From the NCBI GenBank assembly GCA_050014015.1, contig JBEKEC010000003.1, positions 62,001 through 126,000 of the forward strand: a stretch of 64,000 nt of DNA. Direction: 5' to 3'. The stretch comes from PALSA-1353 sp050014015. Lineage in GTDB: Bacteria; Planctomycetota; Phycisphaerae; Tepidisphaerales; Tepidisphaeraceae. The notes under the pieces are model-generated. The model was not told the DNA's origin and made no database searches. It worked only from the letters and a program-made list of their open reading frames with translations. The stretch's first letter is position 1. Every line of letters begins with the position of its first letter. The translations under genes were made by a program, and so were the position numbers. Positions 7,769 through 20,782 of the stretch are shown here, piece after piece.

Positions 7769-10700
7769 TCAGGTTCCGGCTTGCGGGACGGGCTCGCTGG
7801 TCGGGATGGGCTGCTGCTGGGCGGCCGCGGCGGCCGCGGCGGCAGCGGCTCGGGCGGCGGGAGTGGGCGTCTCGATCTGCGGGGGCTGGGCCAGGTGCTT
7901 GATCTTCAGGTTCAGGTGCGGCGAGAAGGCCGTTCCCGCGGGGATCAGGTGGCCAAGGATGACGTTCTCCTTCAAACCGACCAGCATGTCCACGGCGCCG
8001 GCGAGGGAGGCCTCGGTGAGGACCTTGGTGGTCTCCTGGAAGCTGGCGGCGCTGATGAAGCTTTCGCTTTGGAGGGAGGCCTTGGTGATGCCGAGGAGCA
8101 GCGTTTTGGCGCGTGCGGGCTTGGGCTTCTTGCTCTTGGCGGGCTCCTTGCCGGCGGCCTCGGCGGCATCGTTGGCCTCTTTGTATTCGGCCTTGGCGAC
8201 GACGTCGCCCTCCTTGAAGCTGGTGCCGCCCGGCTCGGCGATCTTGACGCTTTGGGACAAAAGCTCGTTGCCCTGGCGGAAGCGGAACCGGTCCACGACC
8301 TCGCCGGGGAGGAACTTGCTGTCGCCGGCATCCTCGACCTTCACCTTACGCAACATCTGGTTGAGGATGATCTCGATGTGTTTGTCGTTAATCTTGACGC
8401 CCTGGCTGCGATAGACGTTCTGGACCTCGGCCAGAAGGTACTGGTAGAGCGCCTCTTCGCCCTTGATGCGAAGGATGTCGTGGGGAATGATCGGCCCGTG
8501 GATGAGGGGATCGCCGGCCTCAATGCTGTCGCCGGCGTGGACCTGCAATTCCTTGTCGTTGGGGACGTGGTGCTCGCGTTCCATGCCGGTTTCTGAGCGG
8601 ACGATCATGGTGGTCTTTCCGCGGCGTTTTTCGGCGCGGATTTCGACGGTGCCGGAGATTTCGGCCAGGACGGAAGGGTCCTTGGGCTTGCGGGCCTCGA
8701 AGATTTCGGTGACGCGGGGAAGTCCGCCGGTGATGTCCATGGTTCCGGCGGCCTCGCGCGGCTGACGGGCGAGCATCTGGCCCGGGGTGATCTTCTGGCC
8801 GTTGCGGACCTCGATGCGGGCCTTGGCGGGAAGATAGTGGAAGTCGAGGATTTTGCCGTCTTCGGCTTCGATGGTGATGCGGGGATGGCGTTCGCCCTTG
8901 TGCTCGATGACGACGAGCTTGGCCTCGCCGGCGCCGGCGCCGCCTTTGCGTTCTTCTTCCATGCGGGCGGTTTCGCCTTCTTCGATGTCCTCGTAGCGGA
9001 CGGCGCCGCCCTTCTCGGCGAGAATGGGGGTGATGTGGGCGTCCCAGACAACGAGTTGCTGGCGCGGCTTGACCTTTTCGGCGTCGGCGACGAGGACGGT
9101 GGAGCCGTAGGGGACCTTGTATTTTTCCAGTTCGCGGCCCTTGGCATCGACGATGGAGATTTCGCCGTTGCGTTTGAGAGCGACGAGGCGTTTGTTGCCA
9201 TCGGCGTCGGCGACGGAGACGGCATTGATGTCGTGATGCTGGACGGTTCCACCGGAGACGGCCTTGATGTCGTTTTCGATGAGGCTGCCGGTGGCGACGC
9301 CGCCGGTGTGGAAGGTGCGCATGGTGAGCTGGGTGCCGGGCTCACCGATGGACTGGGCGGCGATGATGCCGACGGCCAGGCCTTCTTCGACGACCTGGTT
9401 GGTGGACATGTCCACGCCGTAGCAGGCGGCGCAAACCCCGCGGGGGCTTTCGCAAGTGAGCGGGGAACGGACGCGGATGCTTTCCAGCTTGAGGTCCTTG
9501 AGCTTGTCGGCGATTTCGGCGTTGATGATCTGGTTTTCAGAGACGATGGTCTCGTCGGTAATGGGATTGCGGATGGTGTCGCGGGCGGTTCGGCCGACGA
9601 TCATGTCTTTCAATTCCACTTCGACGGTTTCGCCTTTGTAGATGGTGGTCTTGGTGACGCCGTTGAGGGTCTTGCAATCCAGCTCGTTGACGATGACGTT
9701 TTGCGCGACGTCGGCGAGCTTGCGGGTGAGGTAACCGGAATCGGCGGTCTTGAGGGCGGTGTCGGCCAACCCCTTACGAGCACCGTGGGTGGAAGAGAAA
9801 TACTCCAGGACGCTGAGTCCTTCGCGGAAATTGGCCTTGATGGGGGTTTCGATAATTTCGCCGGAGGGCTTGGCCATGAGGCCGCGCATGCCGCCGAGCT
9901 GTCGCATCTGGTCGACGGAACCGCGGGCCTTGCTGGTGGCCATCATGTTGATGGGGTTGAGGTACTTGAGAAAACCCTTCTGCTTGGCGAATTCGCGGGT
10001 AACGGGCTTGCCGTTCTCGTCGCGGAAGTCGTTTTCCAGGCCGGTCATGAGGTCTTCGGTGACTTGCTTGCGGGCGTGTCCCCAGAGATCGATGAGCTGG
10101 GAATATCGTTCCTGGTCGGTGATGGCGCCCATGCGATAGTGCTTTTCGATCTTGTCGGCTTCCTTCTGTCCCTCGGCGAGGATGGTCTGCTTGGATTCGG
10201 GGGTGCGGATGTCGGTGACGCCGAAGCTCAAGCCCGCCAGGGTGGAGCGTTTGAAGCCGAGGGCCTTCATGTCGTCGAGGAGCTTGATGGTTGCGGGCCG
10301 GCCGAGGGTGGCGTAGGTGTCGGCGATGACGCGGCTGCCGCCGGCGCTGGTCAGGGCGTAATTATAGAACGGCATCTCGTCGGGCAGGATGTCGTTGAAG
10401 ATGCAGCGTCCGACGGTGGTGAGAACGACCTGGCCGTTGAAGCGTTTGGGCCGCGGCTGGGGCTGATAGGCCGGGTCCTTGCGCTTGCGCTGGTTTTCCA
10501 TGTTTTTCCAGGCTTCGTCGGCGAGGGGAACTGGGGCGGACTTTTCGCCGGCGACGATGAGCTTGCGGTCGCGGAGGCGGACCAGGATGCGCGTGTGGGT
10601 GGCGATCTTGCCCAGATCGTAGGCGAACATCGCCTCGCGCTCGCTGTTGTAGAGGGTGTATTCGCCCTTGTCGCCTTCGCGGTCGACGGTCATGTAGTAA

Positions 10701-12214
10701 ATGCCCAGGACGATGTCCTGGGAGGGCGTGATGATGGGTGTGCCGTTGGCGGGAGAGAAAATGTTGTTGGGGGCGAGCATGAGGATGTGGGCCTCGGCCT
10801 GGGCCTCGATGCTGAGGGGAAGGTGGACGGCCATCTGGTCGCCATCGAAGTCGGCGTTGAAGCCCTTGCAAACGAGCGGATGAATCTTGATGGCGTTGCC
10901 TTCAACCAGGACCGGCTCGAAGGCCTGGATGCCCATGCGGTGGAGGGTGGGAGCGCGATTGAGCATCACGGGATGCTGGTAAATCACCTCTTCGAGAATG
11001 TCCCAGACCTCGGGATCGCGGCGTTCGAGCATCTTCTTGGCGGACTTGATGGTGTCGGCCAGGCCGTGCTCCTTGAGCTTGCGAATGATGAAGGGCTGAT
11101 AAAGCTCGAGCGCGATTTTCTTGGGCAGACCGCACTGGTGCAACTTCAGTTCCGGACCGACGACGATGACGGATCGGGCGGAATAATCGACGCGTTTGCC
11201 GAGCAGGTTTTCGCGGAACCGGCCCTGCTTGCCCTTGATCATGTCGGTGAGGGATTTGAGCGGGCGGTTGCTGCTGCCGAGCACGGGGCGCCGGCATCGG
11301 CCGTTGTCAAACAGCGCGTCCACCGCCTGCTGAAGCATGCGTTTTTCGTTGCGGATGATGACTTCCGGAGCGTTGAGGTCGACCAACTTCTTGAGACGGT
11401 TGTTGCGGTTGATGATGCGGCGATAGAGATCGTTGAGATCGCTGGTGGCGAAATTGCCGCTTTCCAGCAGGACCAGCGGGCGCAGATCGGGGGGGATGAC
11501 GGGGATCACGTCCATGACCATCCATTCGCACTTATTCTCGGAATTGCGGATGGCCTCGACGATCTTGAGCCGCTTGGTGAGGTCCTTGATTTTCTGCTTG
11601 CTGTTGGTTTTTTCGATATCGCGGCGGATTTTTTCCGCTTCGACGTTGAGATCGAGCAGGCCGAGGAGCTTCTTGATGGCCTCGGCGCCCATCTCGGCTT
11701 CAAATTCGTCGGCGTACTTCTCGTAGGCGGCGCGGTATTCGTCCTCGGTGAGAAGCTGCTTTTTCTTGAGGGGTGTTTTTCCGGTGTCGGTGACGACGTA
11801 GTCCTGGAAATAGACGATCTTCTCGATGTCGCTGGTCTTCATGTCCAGGAGCGATCCGAGGCGGCTGGGCAGGGCCTTGAAGAACCAGATGTGAACGATG
11901 GGCGCGGCGAGGTTGATGTGGCCCATGCGTTTGCGTCGGACGCGGCTGTGGGTGACTTTCACGCCGCAACGGTCGCAGATGATGCCCTTGTACTTGGTGC
12001 CCTTGTATTTGCCGCAGGAGCATTCCCAATCGCGTTCGGGGCCGAAAATGCGTTCGCAGAACAACCCGTCCTTTTCAGCGCGATAGGTGCGGTAATTGAT
12101 GGTCTCCGGCTTCTTCACCTCGCCGAAGGACCAGGAACGAATGTCGTTCGGGCTGGCGAGCTGAATCCGGACCGAGCCGTAATCATTAATGCGATCGTAA
12201 ACGCTTTCAGCCAT
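7769..12214 (-). CDS. rpoC: RNA polymerase subunit beta' (1481 aa)
   Basis: Largest catalytic subunit of RNA polymerase. The N-terminus carries the zinc finger CSCGKYKGTKYKGIICDRC; the Mg-binding catalytic loop NADFDGDQM is near residue 450; NPINMMATSKARGSVDQMRQ and the bridge/trigger-helix region with MRTFHTGGVA are present. Length is typical for a beta' without large insertions. The C-terminus is unusual: after the conserved end comes a low-complexity tail with a run of alanines, then glutamine and proline. It is preceded by rpoB and a 70-codon gene on the same strand (73-base gap) and ends in a hairpin terminator. The start is the ATG at 12214, with a purine-rich AAGAGAA upstream. Confidence 0.99.
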   Translation of the reverse strand: MAESVYDRINDYGSVRIQLASPNDIRSWSFGEVKKPETINYRTYRAEKDGLFCERIFGPERDWECSCGKYKGTKYKGIICDRCGVKVTHSRVRRKRMGHINLAAPIVHIWFFKALPSRLGSLLDMKTSDIEKIVYFQDYVVTDTGKTPLKKKQLLTEDEYRAAYEKYADEFEAEMGAEAIKKLLGLLDLNVEAEKIRRDIEKTNSKQKIKDLTKRLKIVEAIRNSENKCEWMVMDVIPVIPPDLRPLVLLESGNFATSDLNDLYRRIINRNNRLKKLVDLNAPEVIIRNEKRMLQQAVDALFDNGRCRRPVLGSSNRPLKSLTDMIKGKQGRFRENLLGKRVDYSARSVIVVGPELKLHQCGLPKKIALELYQPFIIRKLKEHGLADTIKSAKKMLERRDPEVWDILEEVIYQHPVMLNRAPTLHRMGIQAFEPVLVEGNAIKIHPLVCKGFNADFDGDQMAVHLPLSIEAQAEAHILMLAPNNIFSPANGTPIITPSQDIVLGIYYMTVDREGDKGEYTLYNSEREAMFAYDLGKIATHTRILVRLRDRKLIVAGEKSAPVPLADEAWKNMENQRKRKDPAYQPQPRPKRFNGQVVLTTVGRCIFNDILPDEMPFYNYALTSAGGSRVIADTYATLGRPATIKLLDDMKALGFKRSTLAGLSFGVTDIRTPESKQTILAEGQKEADKIEKHYRMGAITDQERYSQLIDLWGHARKQVTEDLMTGLENDFRDENGKPVTREFAKQKGFLKYLNPINMMATSKARGSVDQMRQLGGMRGLMAKPSGEIIETPIKANFREGLSVLEYFSSTHGARKGLADTALKTADSGYLTRKLADVAQNVIVNELDCKTLNGVTKTTIYKGETVEVELKDMIVGRTARDTIRNPITDETIVSENQIINAEIADKLKDLKLESIRVRSPLTCESPRGVCAACYGVDMSTNQVVEEGLAVGIIAAQSIGEPGTQLTMRTFHTGGVATGSLIENDIKAVSGGTVQHHDINAVSVADADGNKRLVALKRNGEISIVDAKGRELEKYKVPYGSTVLVADAEKVKPRQQLVVWDAHITPILAEKGGAVRYEDIEEGETARMEEERKGGAGAGEAKLVVIEHKGERHPRITIEAEDGKILDFHYLPAKARIEVRNGQKITPGQMLARQPREAAGTMDITGGLPRVTEIFEARKPKDPSVLAEISGTVEIRAEKRRGKTTMIVRSETGMEREHHVPNDKELQVHAGDSIEAGDPLIHGPIIPHDILRIKGEEALYQYLLAEVQNVYRSQGVKINDKHIEIILNQMLRKVKVEDAGDSKFLPGEVVDRFRFRQGNELLSQSVKIAEPGGTSFKEGDVVAKAEYKEANDAAEAAGKEPAKSKKPKPARAKTLLLGITKASLQSESFISAASFQETTKVLTEASLAGAVDMLVGLKENVILGHLIPAGTAFSPHLNLKIKHLAQPPQIETPTPAARAAAAAAAAAAQQQPIPTSEPVPQAGT

Positions 12215-12287
12215 GGTTGTTCTCTTTCTTCTTTTTTGGCACGGGCATCATGCCTGTGGAGTAGCAGCAACAGCGTGTCGTAGAACG

Positions 12288-12500
12288 TTATCTTGGACTT
12301 CGCGGAACATAGACCAATTCAATTTCGCTTTCCGCCAACTCCGTCATACGCTCCGACGGCGGTTGGAACGAATAAATTTTGGTTGCTCCTATCGCCACCT
12401 TCTCAGGATCGACAATGTCGTGGCGACGACCCGATCTTGTCACAATGCAAACCGCCTTGAACGGTTTGCGATGCAGAAATTCTCTCAATATCTCCAGCAT
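12288..12500 (-). CDS. Small unknown protein between rpoB and rpoC (70 aa)
   Basis: Unrecognised 70-residue protein in the gap between the two polymerase subunit genes, 24 bases after rpoB and 73 bases before rpoC. The sequence pattern F-x3-KPF-x3-CI-x3-SGRR-x4-DPE at the N-terminus, followed by an alternating hydrophobic stretch, resembles the 80-residue protein at 24075-24317 (F-x3-APF-x3-RI-x3-DGR-x3-VPHPD), so the two may be paralogues of one small beta-rich family. The RBS is weak. Being inside the rpoBC transcript it would be made together with polymerase. Function is unknown; the gap would otherwise be an unusually long rpoB-rpoC spacer. Confidence 0.62.
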   Translation of the reverse strand: MLEILREFLHRKPFKAVCIVTRSGRRHDIVDPEKVAIGATKIYSFQPPSERMTELAESEIELVYVPRSPR

Positions 12501-12524
12501 CCGTTATCAACCGATCAGTGAAAC

Positions 12525-16298
<3,774 letters not shown>

Positions 16299-16570
16299 CA
16301 GGATTTCCTTTTGCCCAATTTCCCAGGCAGGTCTTGGATTTCGTTAACCCTATAAAATTAGCCGCCTTACGTATAGTTAAGCGGCTTTTTTCCGGTGCGC
16401 TGATAGCTCCTCTTGCGTCCGGGGATTGCTGTAAATGGCTGGGACAACAACGACTAAGCGTCACTCGTCAGGCGCAAAAGATAACGCCCACGACCCCTCC
16501 GTCTCGTCCGAAACGGAAGATTCGTGGCCTTTACACCGAGATTTTTATGTCCCTAGCTCCAAAAGCGACA
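16299..16570 (-). promoter_or_regulatory. Long 5' leader of rpoB with a hairpin
   Basis: If the promoter at 16577-16605 is used, rpoB mRNA has a leader of roughly 270 bases. At 16360-16386 AGCCGC(C)TTA and TAAGCGGCT form a stem. On the plus strand it is followed by six T (16386-16391); on the minus strand it is preceded by six A and followed by AATTTTATA, so it could act as an attenuator about 60 bases before the rpoB start. No open frame or known riboswitch is evident in the leader. This covers most of the 386-base gap between rpoB and the divergent TPR gene. Confidence 0.5.
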
Positions 16571-16576
16571 ACTGAT

Positions 16577-16605
16577 CTTATAGCCTGCTTCCGAGGCCGT
16601 GTCAA
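16577..16605 (-). promoter_or_regulatory. Sigma-70-type promoter for rpoB
   Basis: On the minus strand TTGACA (16600-16605) is followed after exactly 17 bases by TATAAG (16577-16582): a full consensus -35 and a five-of-six -10. It points at rpoB, with transcription expected to begin near 16570. It is one of the clearest promoters in the window. Confidence 0.8.
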
Positions 16606-16684
16606 TAATAATGTGCCGCGCAGTTGTGCTGGGCCAGTCGTGTTGGCGCCGGTATGGTGATGCCGCGTAATTCTTGAGCCAGCC

Positions 16685-18457
16685 ATGCAATTAACCAGCC
16701 AGGAAGCCGTTCAGATGGCCGTGCAGCAAATGCGCTCCGGGCGCTGGCCGGAAGGGGAGAGCATCTGCCGGCAGATCCTGGCGGCCGAGCCGAACCATTC
16801 CGGAGCGTTGCACCTGCTGGGGGTTTCGGCGGGAACGAACGGCCGCACGGACGAGGCGATCGAACTGATCCGCAAGGCGATCAAATCCAATCCGAACGCG
16901 GCGGAATACCACACGAACCTGTCCAAATTTTTGGGCGACCAGTCGCGGTATGAAGAAGCGATAGCGGCGGCGCGGCGAGCGATTCAGCTTCAGCCGCAAC
17001 TGGCGACCGCGTGGAACAACCTGGGCGAGGCGCTGCGACGATCGGGCCAGATCTCGGAATCGGCCGCGGCGTTTCTCCAGGCGGCGAAATGTCAACCGGA
17101 TTCCCCCGAATTGCAGAGGCTGGCCGGCGTGGCCCTGCTGCAAACCGGCCGGGTGGAACAGGCGGTGGAGTGTCTGCGGCGGTTCGTGCAGATCGCGCCG
17201 GCTCAACTCAAGGCGGTTGCGTGGTACGACCTGGGCGTCGGGCTGATGGCCAATATGCAGTTCGACGAGGCGATCGACGCGTATCGCCGATGCCTGGCGA
17301 TCAATCCCCGCCATGAGTCGGCGTGGAATAACCTGGGCAACGCGCTAAGAAGAATCGGCCGGCTGGATGAGGCGGCGGATGCGCTGGGCGAGTCGTTGCG
17401 TCTTAAGCCGGATTGGGGAGAGGCATTCTGCAATCTCGGGGCGGTTCACATGGCGCAGGGGCGGATTGATTCGGCGAATGACGCTTTCGACAAGGCGCTG
17501 CGCAAATCGCCGCTGCAACCGGCGATTCATTACAATCACGGCGTTCTTCTGCTGCTTCAGGGCGATTTTGAGCGCGGCTGGCGGGAATACGAATGGCGAT
17601 GGAAGTGCCAGGAGGTGAAGATTCCCACGCGCTTTCCCGTTCCCCCGTGGCGCGGCGAGCCGTTGGACGGCAAGACGATCATGCTGCACGGCGAGCAGGG
17701 ATTGGGAGACAGCATCCAGTTCATCCGTTACGCCCCGATGGTTGCCGCGCGCGGCGGAAAGATAATTCTGTGTGTTCAGCCGGAGGTGTGCAGGCTTTTG
17801 AAAGACGTGCCGGGCGTTGAGCGGGTGGCATCGAATCCCAAGGAATTGCCCGCTTGCCAGAGCTATTGCTATCTGATGGACCTTCCCCTGGCGTTCGAGA
17901 CCCGCTTGGATTCGATCCCGAACGCAATTCCATACCTGACGCCCGATCCGCAGCTTTGCCGGCGATGGGCCGGGAAACTGGACCAAGGTACTGATTTGAA
18001 GGTGGGCCTGGCGTGGGCGGGCCGGCCGACGCATGTCAACAATCCGTGGCGAACGCTGGATCTTTCGCAGCTTGCCCCCCTATCGCAAGTGCCTGGCGTC
18101 ACGTTCTATAGCCTGCAAAAAGGCGCGGGATCGGAACAAGCCGGCGCCGGGCCGACGGGGATGAAATTGATCGATCTGACCGCGGAAATAGACGATTTTG
18201 CGGATACGGCCGCACTGGCGTCGAATCTCGACCTGATCATCACGGTCGATTCGGCGGTGGCGCATCTCGCCGGCGCAATCGGCAAGCCGGTTTGGATATT
18301 GACGCCATTTGCTCCGGATTGGCGTTGGATGCTGAAACGCCAGGACAGTCCCTGGTATCCCACGGCGCGGCTGTTCCGCCAGGCCGCCCGCGGCGATTGG
18401 GCAACGGTCGTCGAACGAATCGGTAAAGAGTTGTCGGCGTTGGCGGGGAACCGCTGA
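16685..18457 (+). CDS. TPR protein with C-terminal glycosyltransferase-like domain (590 aa)
   Basis: The first half (to about residue 320) is a run of tetratricopeptide repeats, visible as recurring motifs such as AWNNLGEALRRSGQ, AWNNLGNALRRIGR and AFCNLGAVHMAQGR. The second half has the fold signature of heptosyltransferase-like (GT9-type) transferases: LHGEQGLGDSIQFIRYAPMV, LKVGLAWAGRPTH, and DLIITVDSAVAHLAGAIGKP, the usual donor-binding end. Proteins of this build are common in planctomycetes and are thought to glycosylate proteins or surface sugars; the acceptor is unknown. There is no signal peptide. The gene is divergent from rpoB, without a good RBS. Confidence 0.87.
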   Translation: MQLTSQEAVQMAVQQMRSGRWPEGESICRQILAAEPNHSGALHLLGVSAGTNGRTDEAIELIRKAIKSNPNAAEYHTNLSKFLGDQSRYEEAIAAARRAIQLQPQLATAWNNLGEALRRSGQISESAAAFLQAAKCQPDSPELQRLAGVALLQTGRVEQAVECLRRFVQIAPAQLKAVAWYDLGVGLMANMQFDEAIDAYRRCLAINPRHESAWNNLGNALRRIGRLDEAADALGESLRLKPDWGEAFCNLGAVHMAQGRIDSANDAFDKALRKSPLQPAIHYNHGVLLLLQGDFERGWREYEWRWKCQEVKIPTRFPVPPWRGEPLDGKTIMLHGEQGLGDSIQFIRYAPMVAARGGKIILCVQPEVCRLLKDVPGVERVASNPKELPACQSYCYLMDLPLAFETRLDSIPNAIPYLTPDPQLCRRWAGKLDQGTDLKVGLAWAGRPTHVNNPWRTLDLSQLAPLSQVPGVTFYSLQKGAGSEQAGAGPTGMKLIDLTAEIDDFADTAALASNLDLIITVDSAVAHLAGAIGKPVWILTPFAPDWRWMLKRQDSPWYPTARLFRQAARGDWATVVERIGKELSALAGNR

Positions 18458-18549
18458 TGGCAAGATATTTCTTGATTTACTGAACCCGACCATTTAAGTA
18501 CGATGAATTCCTTGATCCGATAACCTTGGTCATTTGCGCGGAGGAATTC

Positions 18550-19299
18550 ATGTTGAAGCGAGTCGTTTTAGGCGTCGTTTCCGTTCTGGCGTTGGGCGCG
18601 GTTTCGGTCCATGCCGATCCGAAGGATGACATCAAAACCGCGGTGCAAAAATTGGCGGATAGTCCGAACTACAGTTGGTCCACCGCGACCCAGGGTGGTT
18701 TCGGACGAGGGCCGCAGGACGGCAAAACCCAGAAAGACGGATACACATCCCTCACGATGCAGATGCGGGACAGTTCCTTCGACATCATCATCAAGGGGGA
18801 CAAGGCCGCGATTAAGACGGATTCCGGGTGGAAAACCGCGGCGGAACTGATGGCGGCAAACGCGGACGACGGCGGCGGCCCCCCGCCGCCGGAACGGTTC
18901 GCCGCCATGATTGCGCAAAACTTCAAAACTCCCGTCGAGCAGGCGCAGGGCACTCTGGATGATCTTCAGAATATCCAGAAGACGGACGACGGTTATACCG
19001 CCGATCTAAGCCCGGACGCCGCCAAGAAGATGCTGTCGTTCCGGCCGCGCCGCGCTGCCACCACCAATCCGGACAACGCCAACCCGCCGCCGCAGATGGA
19101 AGTCAGCGACGCCAAGGGATCACTCAAGCTCACGGTCAAGGATGGAAGCCTGACACAGATCGAGTTCCATCTAACGGGCACGATCAGCTTCAATGGGAAC
19201 GATCGGGACGTGGATCGTACGGCTACCACGGACATCAAGGATGTCGGCACCACGACGATCGACGTGCCGGATGAGGCGAAGGCAAAGCTTTCATCGTAA
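18550..19299 (+). CDS. Secreted protein of unknown function (249 aa)
   Basis: I start at the ATG at 18550 because GGAGG lies five bases upstream (18540-18544) and the product then begins with a textbook signal peptide, MLKRVVLGVVSVLALGAVSVHA, cleaved before DPKDD. The mature part starts with a helix (IKTAVQKLADSPNYSW) and later has the charged strand pattern MEVSDAKGSLKLTVKDGSL, resembling planctomycete proteins that model an outer-membrane lipid-carrier fold. I do not recognise a family. The 3' end overlaps the convergent TIM-barrel gene by nine bases. Confidence 0.8.
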   Translation: MLKRVVLGVVSVLALGAVSVHADPKDDIKTAVQKLADSPNYSWSTATQGGFGRGPQDGKTQKDGYTSLTMQMRDSSFDIIIKGDKAAIKTDSGWKTAAELMAANADDGGGPPPPERFAAMIAQNFKTPVEQAQGTLDDLQNIQKTDDGYTADLSPDAAKKMLSFRPRRAATTNPDNANPPPQMEVSDAKGSLKLTVKDGSLTQIEFHLTGTISFNGNDRDVDRTATTDIKDVGTTTIDVPDEAKAKLSS

Positions 19300-20214
19300 A
19301 GAAACGTTGGAATCGGCCGGCGGGGGTTCGGTGGGTTCTTCGGCGGCGGGCTGGGCATCGGCCCAGGCCTCCTCGGCCAGACGTTTTATCACCAGGCATT
19401 GCTCCCAGCGGTCGGAAATCTCGCGGCCGGACAAATCGGTGAGGCTGTACGGAGCGAAACCAAGCTGGCAGCCGAAAGGCAGCACGTCGCCGGCCCGGGC
19501 TTTTGCCAGCCAGGCTGAGAATCCCATGGTCCAGAGCTTTTTGAACTGCCGGGCCGGTTCGCCGGCGCCGTCGCCGATGTCGTTCTGGATTTGCTCGCCG
19601 AAGCTGATTCGACCGCGCCAGTTGCCGCAGCGCCGGGCGATCTGCTGGAAATGGTCCCAGACGTCGTCGCTCCAGGCTCCGCCGAGTTCGCCGGCGACGA
19701 CGTAATGGCTGAAATCGCCGGTGAAGCGAACCTTCTTGAACCGATTGATGACCTTGACCGTCCGGCGCAGGTCCTGCGTGACGGTCCCCCGATGCGTCTC
19801 AATGAACAGCGGCAATCCGGCGTCGTTGACCAGTTCGTACATTTCCTCCAGAAGGTCCGCGATCTGGGGCGAGGCCATGAGCGATCCGGGCACCTGAACG
19901 GTGAGGTAATCGGCGCGCATGCGATGCGCCAGTTCGATGTACGGAAGAAGATCGTCCGCCTCGGTTGCGGTGGTCGAAAAGCCAATCCCCAGGTTGCGAT
20001 CGCGCAGCATGCCGGCCAATTCATCCGCCTCCTGCGGGATTTGGCAGGCGGCCTCGAAGCCGGTGAACCCCGCGGCGGCGATTTTGTCCAGCCGCTCGGG
20101 GGTGGACCATTCGATGCCGCCGCGCGGCAACTGACTCAGCCCCCACGCGTTCTGCTGCAACCGAAGCCGGGGAGGATTGGAAGTGCCGTCGTTGACCTGA
20201 TTCCGAAATCCCAT
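19291..20214 (-). CDS. Sugar phosphate isomerase/epimerase-like TIM-barrel protein (307 aa)
   Basis: Resembles the xylose-isomerase-like / AP-endonuclease-2 superfamily: GIEWSTPERLDKIAAAGFTGFE at the first strand, the YLTVQVPGS strand, LFIETHRGTVTQDL with metal-ligand candidates Glu and His, and VRFTGDFSHYVVAGE, which supplies further Asp and His ligands. These fit a divalent-metal aldose-ketose isomerase or epimerase. The N-terminal LRLQQNAWGLSQLP matches planctomycete members. It lies 36 bases after ndk on the same strand and may be the last gene of that unit. Substrate unknown. The proline-rich C-terminal tail is probably disordered. Confidence 0.75.
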   Translation of the reverse strand: MGFRNQVNDGTSNPPRLRLQQNAWGLSQLPRGGIEWSTPERLDKIAAAGFTGFEAACQIPQEADELAGMLRDRNLGIGFSTTATEADDLLPYIELAHRMRADYLTVQVPGSLMASPQIADLLEEMYELVNDAGLPLFIETHRGTVTQDLRRTVKVINRFKKVRFTGDFSHYVVAGELGGAWSDDVWDHFQQIARRCGNWRGRISFGEQIQNDIGDGAGEPARQFKKLWTMGFSAWLAKARAGDVLPFGCQLGFAPYSLTDLSGREISDRWEQCLVIKRLAEEAWADAQPAAEEPTEPPPADSNVSLR

Positions 20215-20250
20215 AATCTCGCTCCGCGCTGATCTTACTCCGCGATGATC

Positions 20251-20721
20251 TTACTCCGCCTGACCCTTGGAAAAATCGTATGTCCAGCCTTGAAGGGCCG
20301 GATTCCATTCGAGCAATTCTTCGGGCTTGAAAAACAATGCCAATTCGCGCTGCGCACTTTCGGGGGAATCGGAGCCGTGGATCAGGTTGAAGGTATTGCT
20401 GACCCCGAAATCGCCTCGGATGGTGCCCGGCTCGGCCTTGGAGCCGAACGTCGCGCCCATCATCTTGCGGGAAACGGCGATCACGTCCTTGCCGGCCAAG
20501 GCGATCACGACCACGGGCGAGCTGGTCACGAACTTGACCAAGCCGTCGTAAAACGGCTTGCCCTTGTGCGGGGCGTAATGCGACTCGGCCAGGGACGGGC
20601 TGATCCGCATGAATTTCATGCCGACGATTTGCAGGCCCTTCTTTTCGAATCGATCGAGAATCTGCCCGCACAATCCGCGATGCACGGCATCCGGCTTGAG
20701 AATAATAAGCGTGCGTTCCAT
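20251..20721 (-). CDS. ndk: Nucleoside diphosphate kinase (156 aa)
   Basis: Transfers the terminal phosphate of ATP to nucleoside diphosphates through a phosphohistidine. It starts MERTLIILKPDAVHRGLCG, the standard N-terminus, and the active-site histidine is His115 in NLIHGSDSPESA; ATFGSKAEPGTIRGDF matches the nucleotide-binding part. Length (156) is normal. The frame is open further upstream, but the ATG at 20721, with GGGAAC before it, gives the family-standard start. It follows cysH by about 60 bases. Confidence 0.97.
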   Translation of the reverse strand: MERTLIILKPDAVHRGLCGQILDRFEKKGLQIVGMKFMRISPSLAESHYAPHKGKPFYDGLVKFVTSSPVVVIALAGKDVIAVSRKMMGATFGSKAEPGTIRGDFGVSNTFNLIHGSDSPESAQRELALFFKPEELLEWNPALQGWTYDFSKGQAE

Positions 20722-20782
20722 TGCGTTCCCGTTATATCCGAAGCGAATAGACTGTCCAAGCAGCGCAGGCCCAGCGGCTAAA

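Noticed and set aside
8837..12283. A 1148-codon open frame on the plus strand opposite rpoC
   Set aside because: It is antisense to rpoC in a GC-rich gene, shows no domain motif, and its composition (Asp/Gly/Val-rich) is what the complement of rpoC codons gives.
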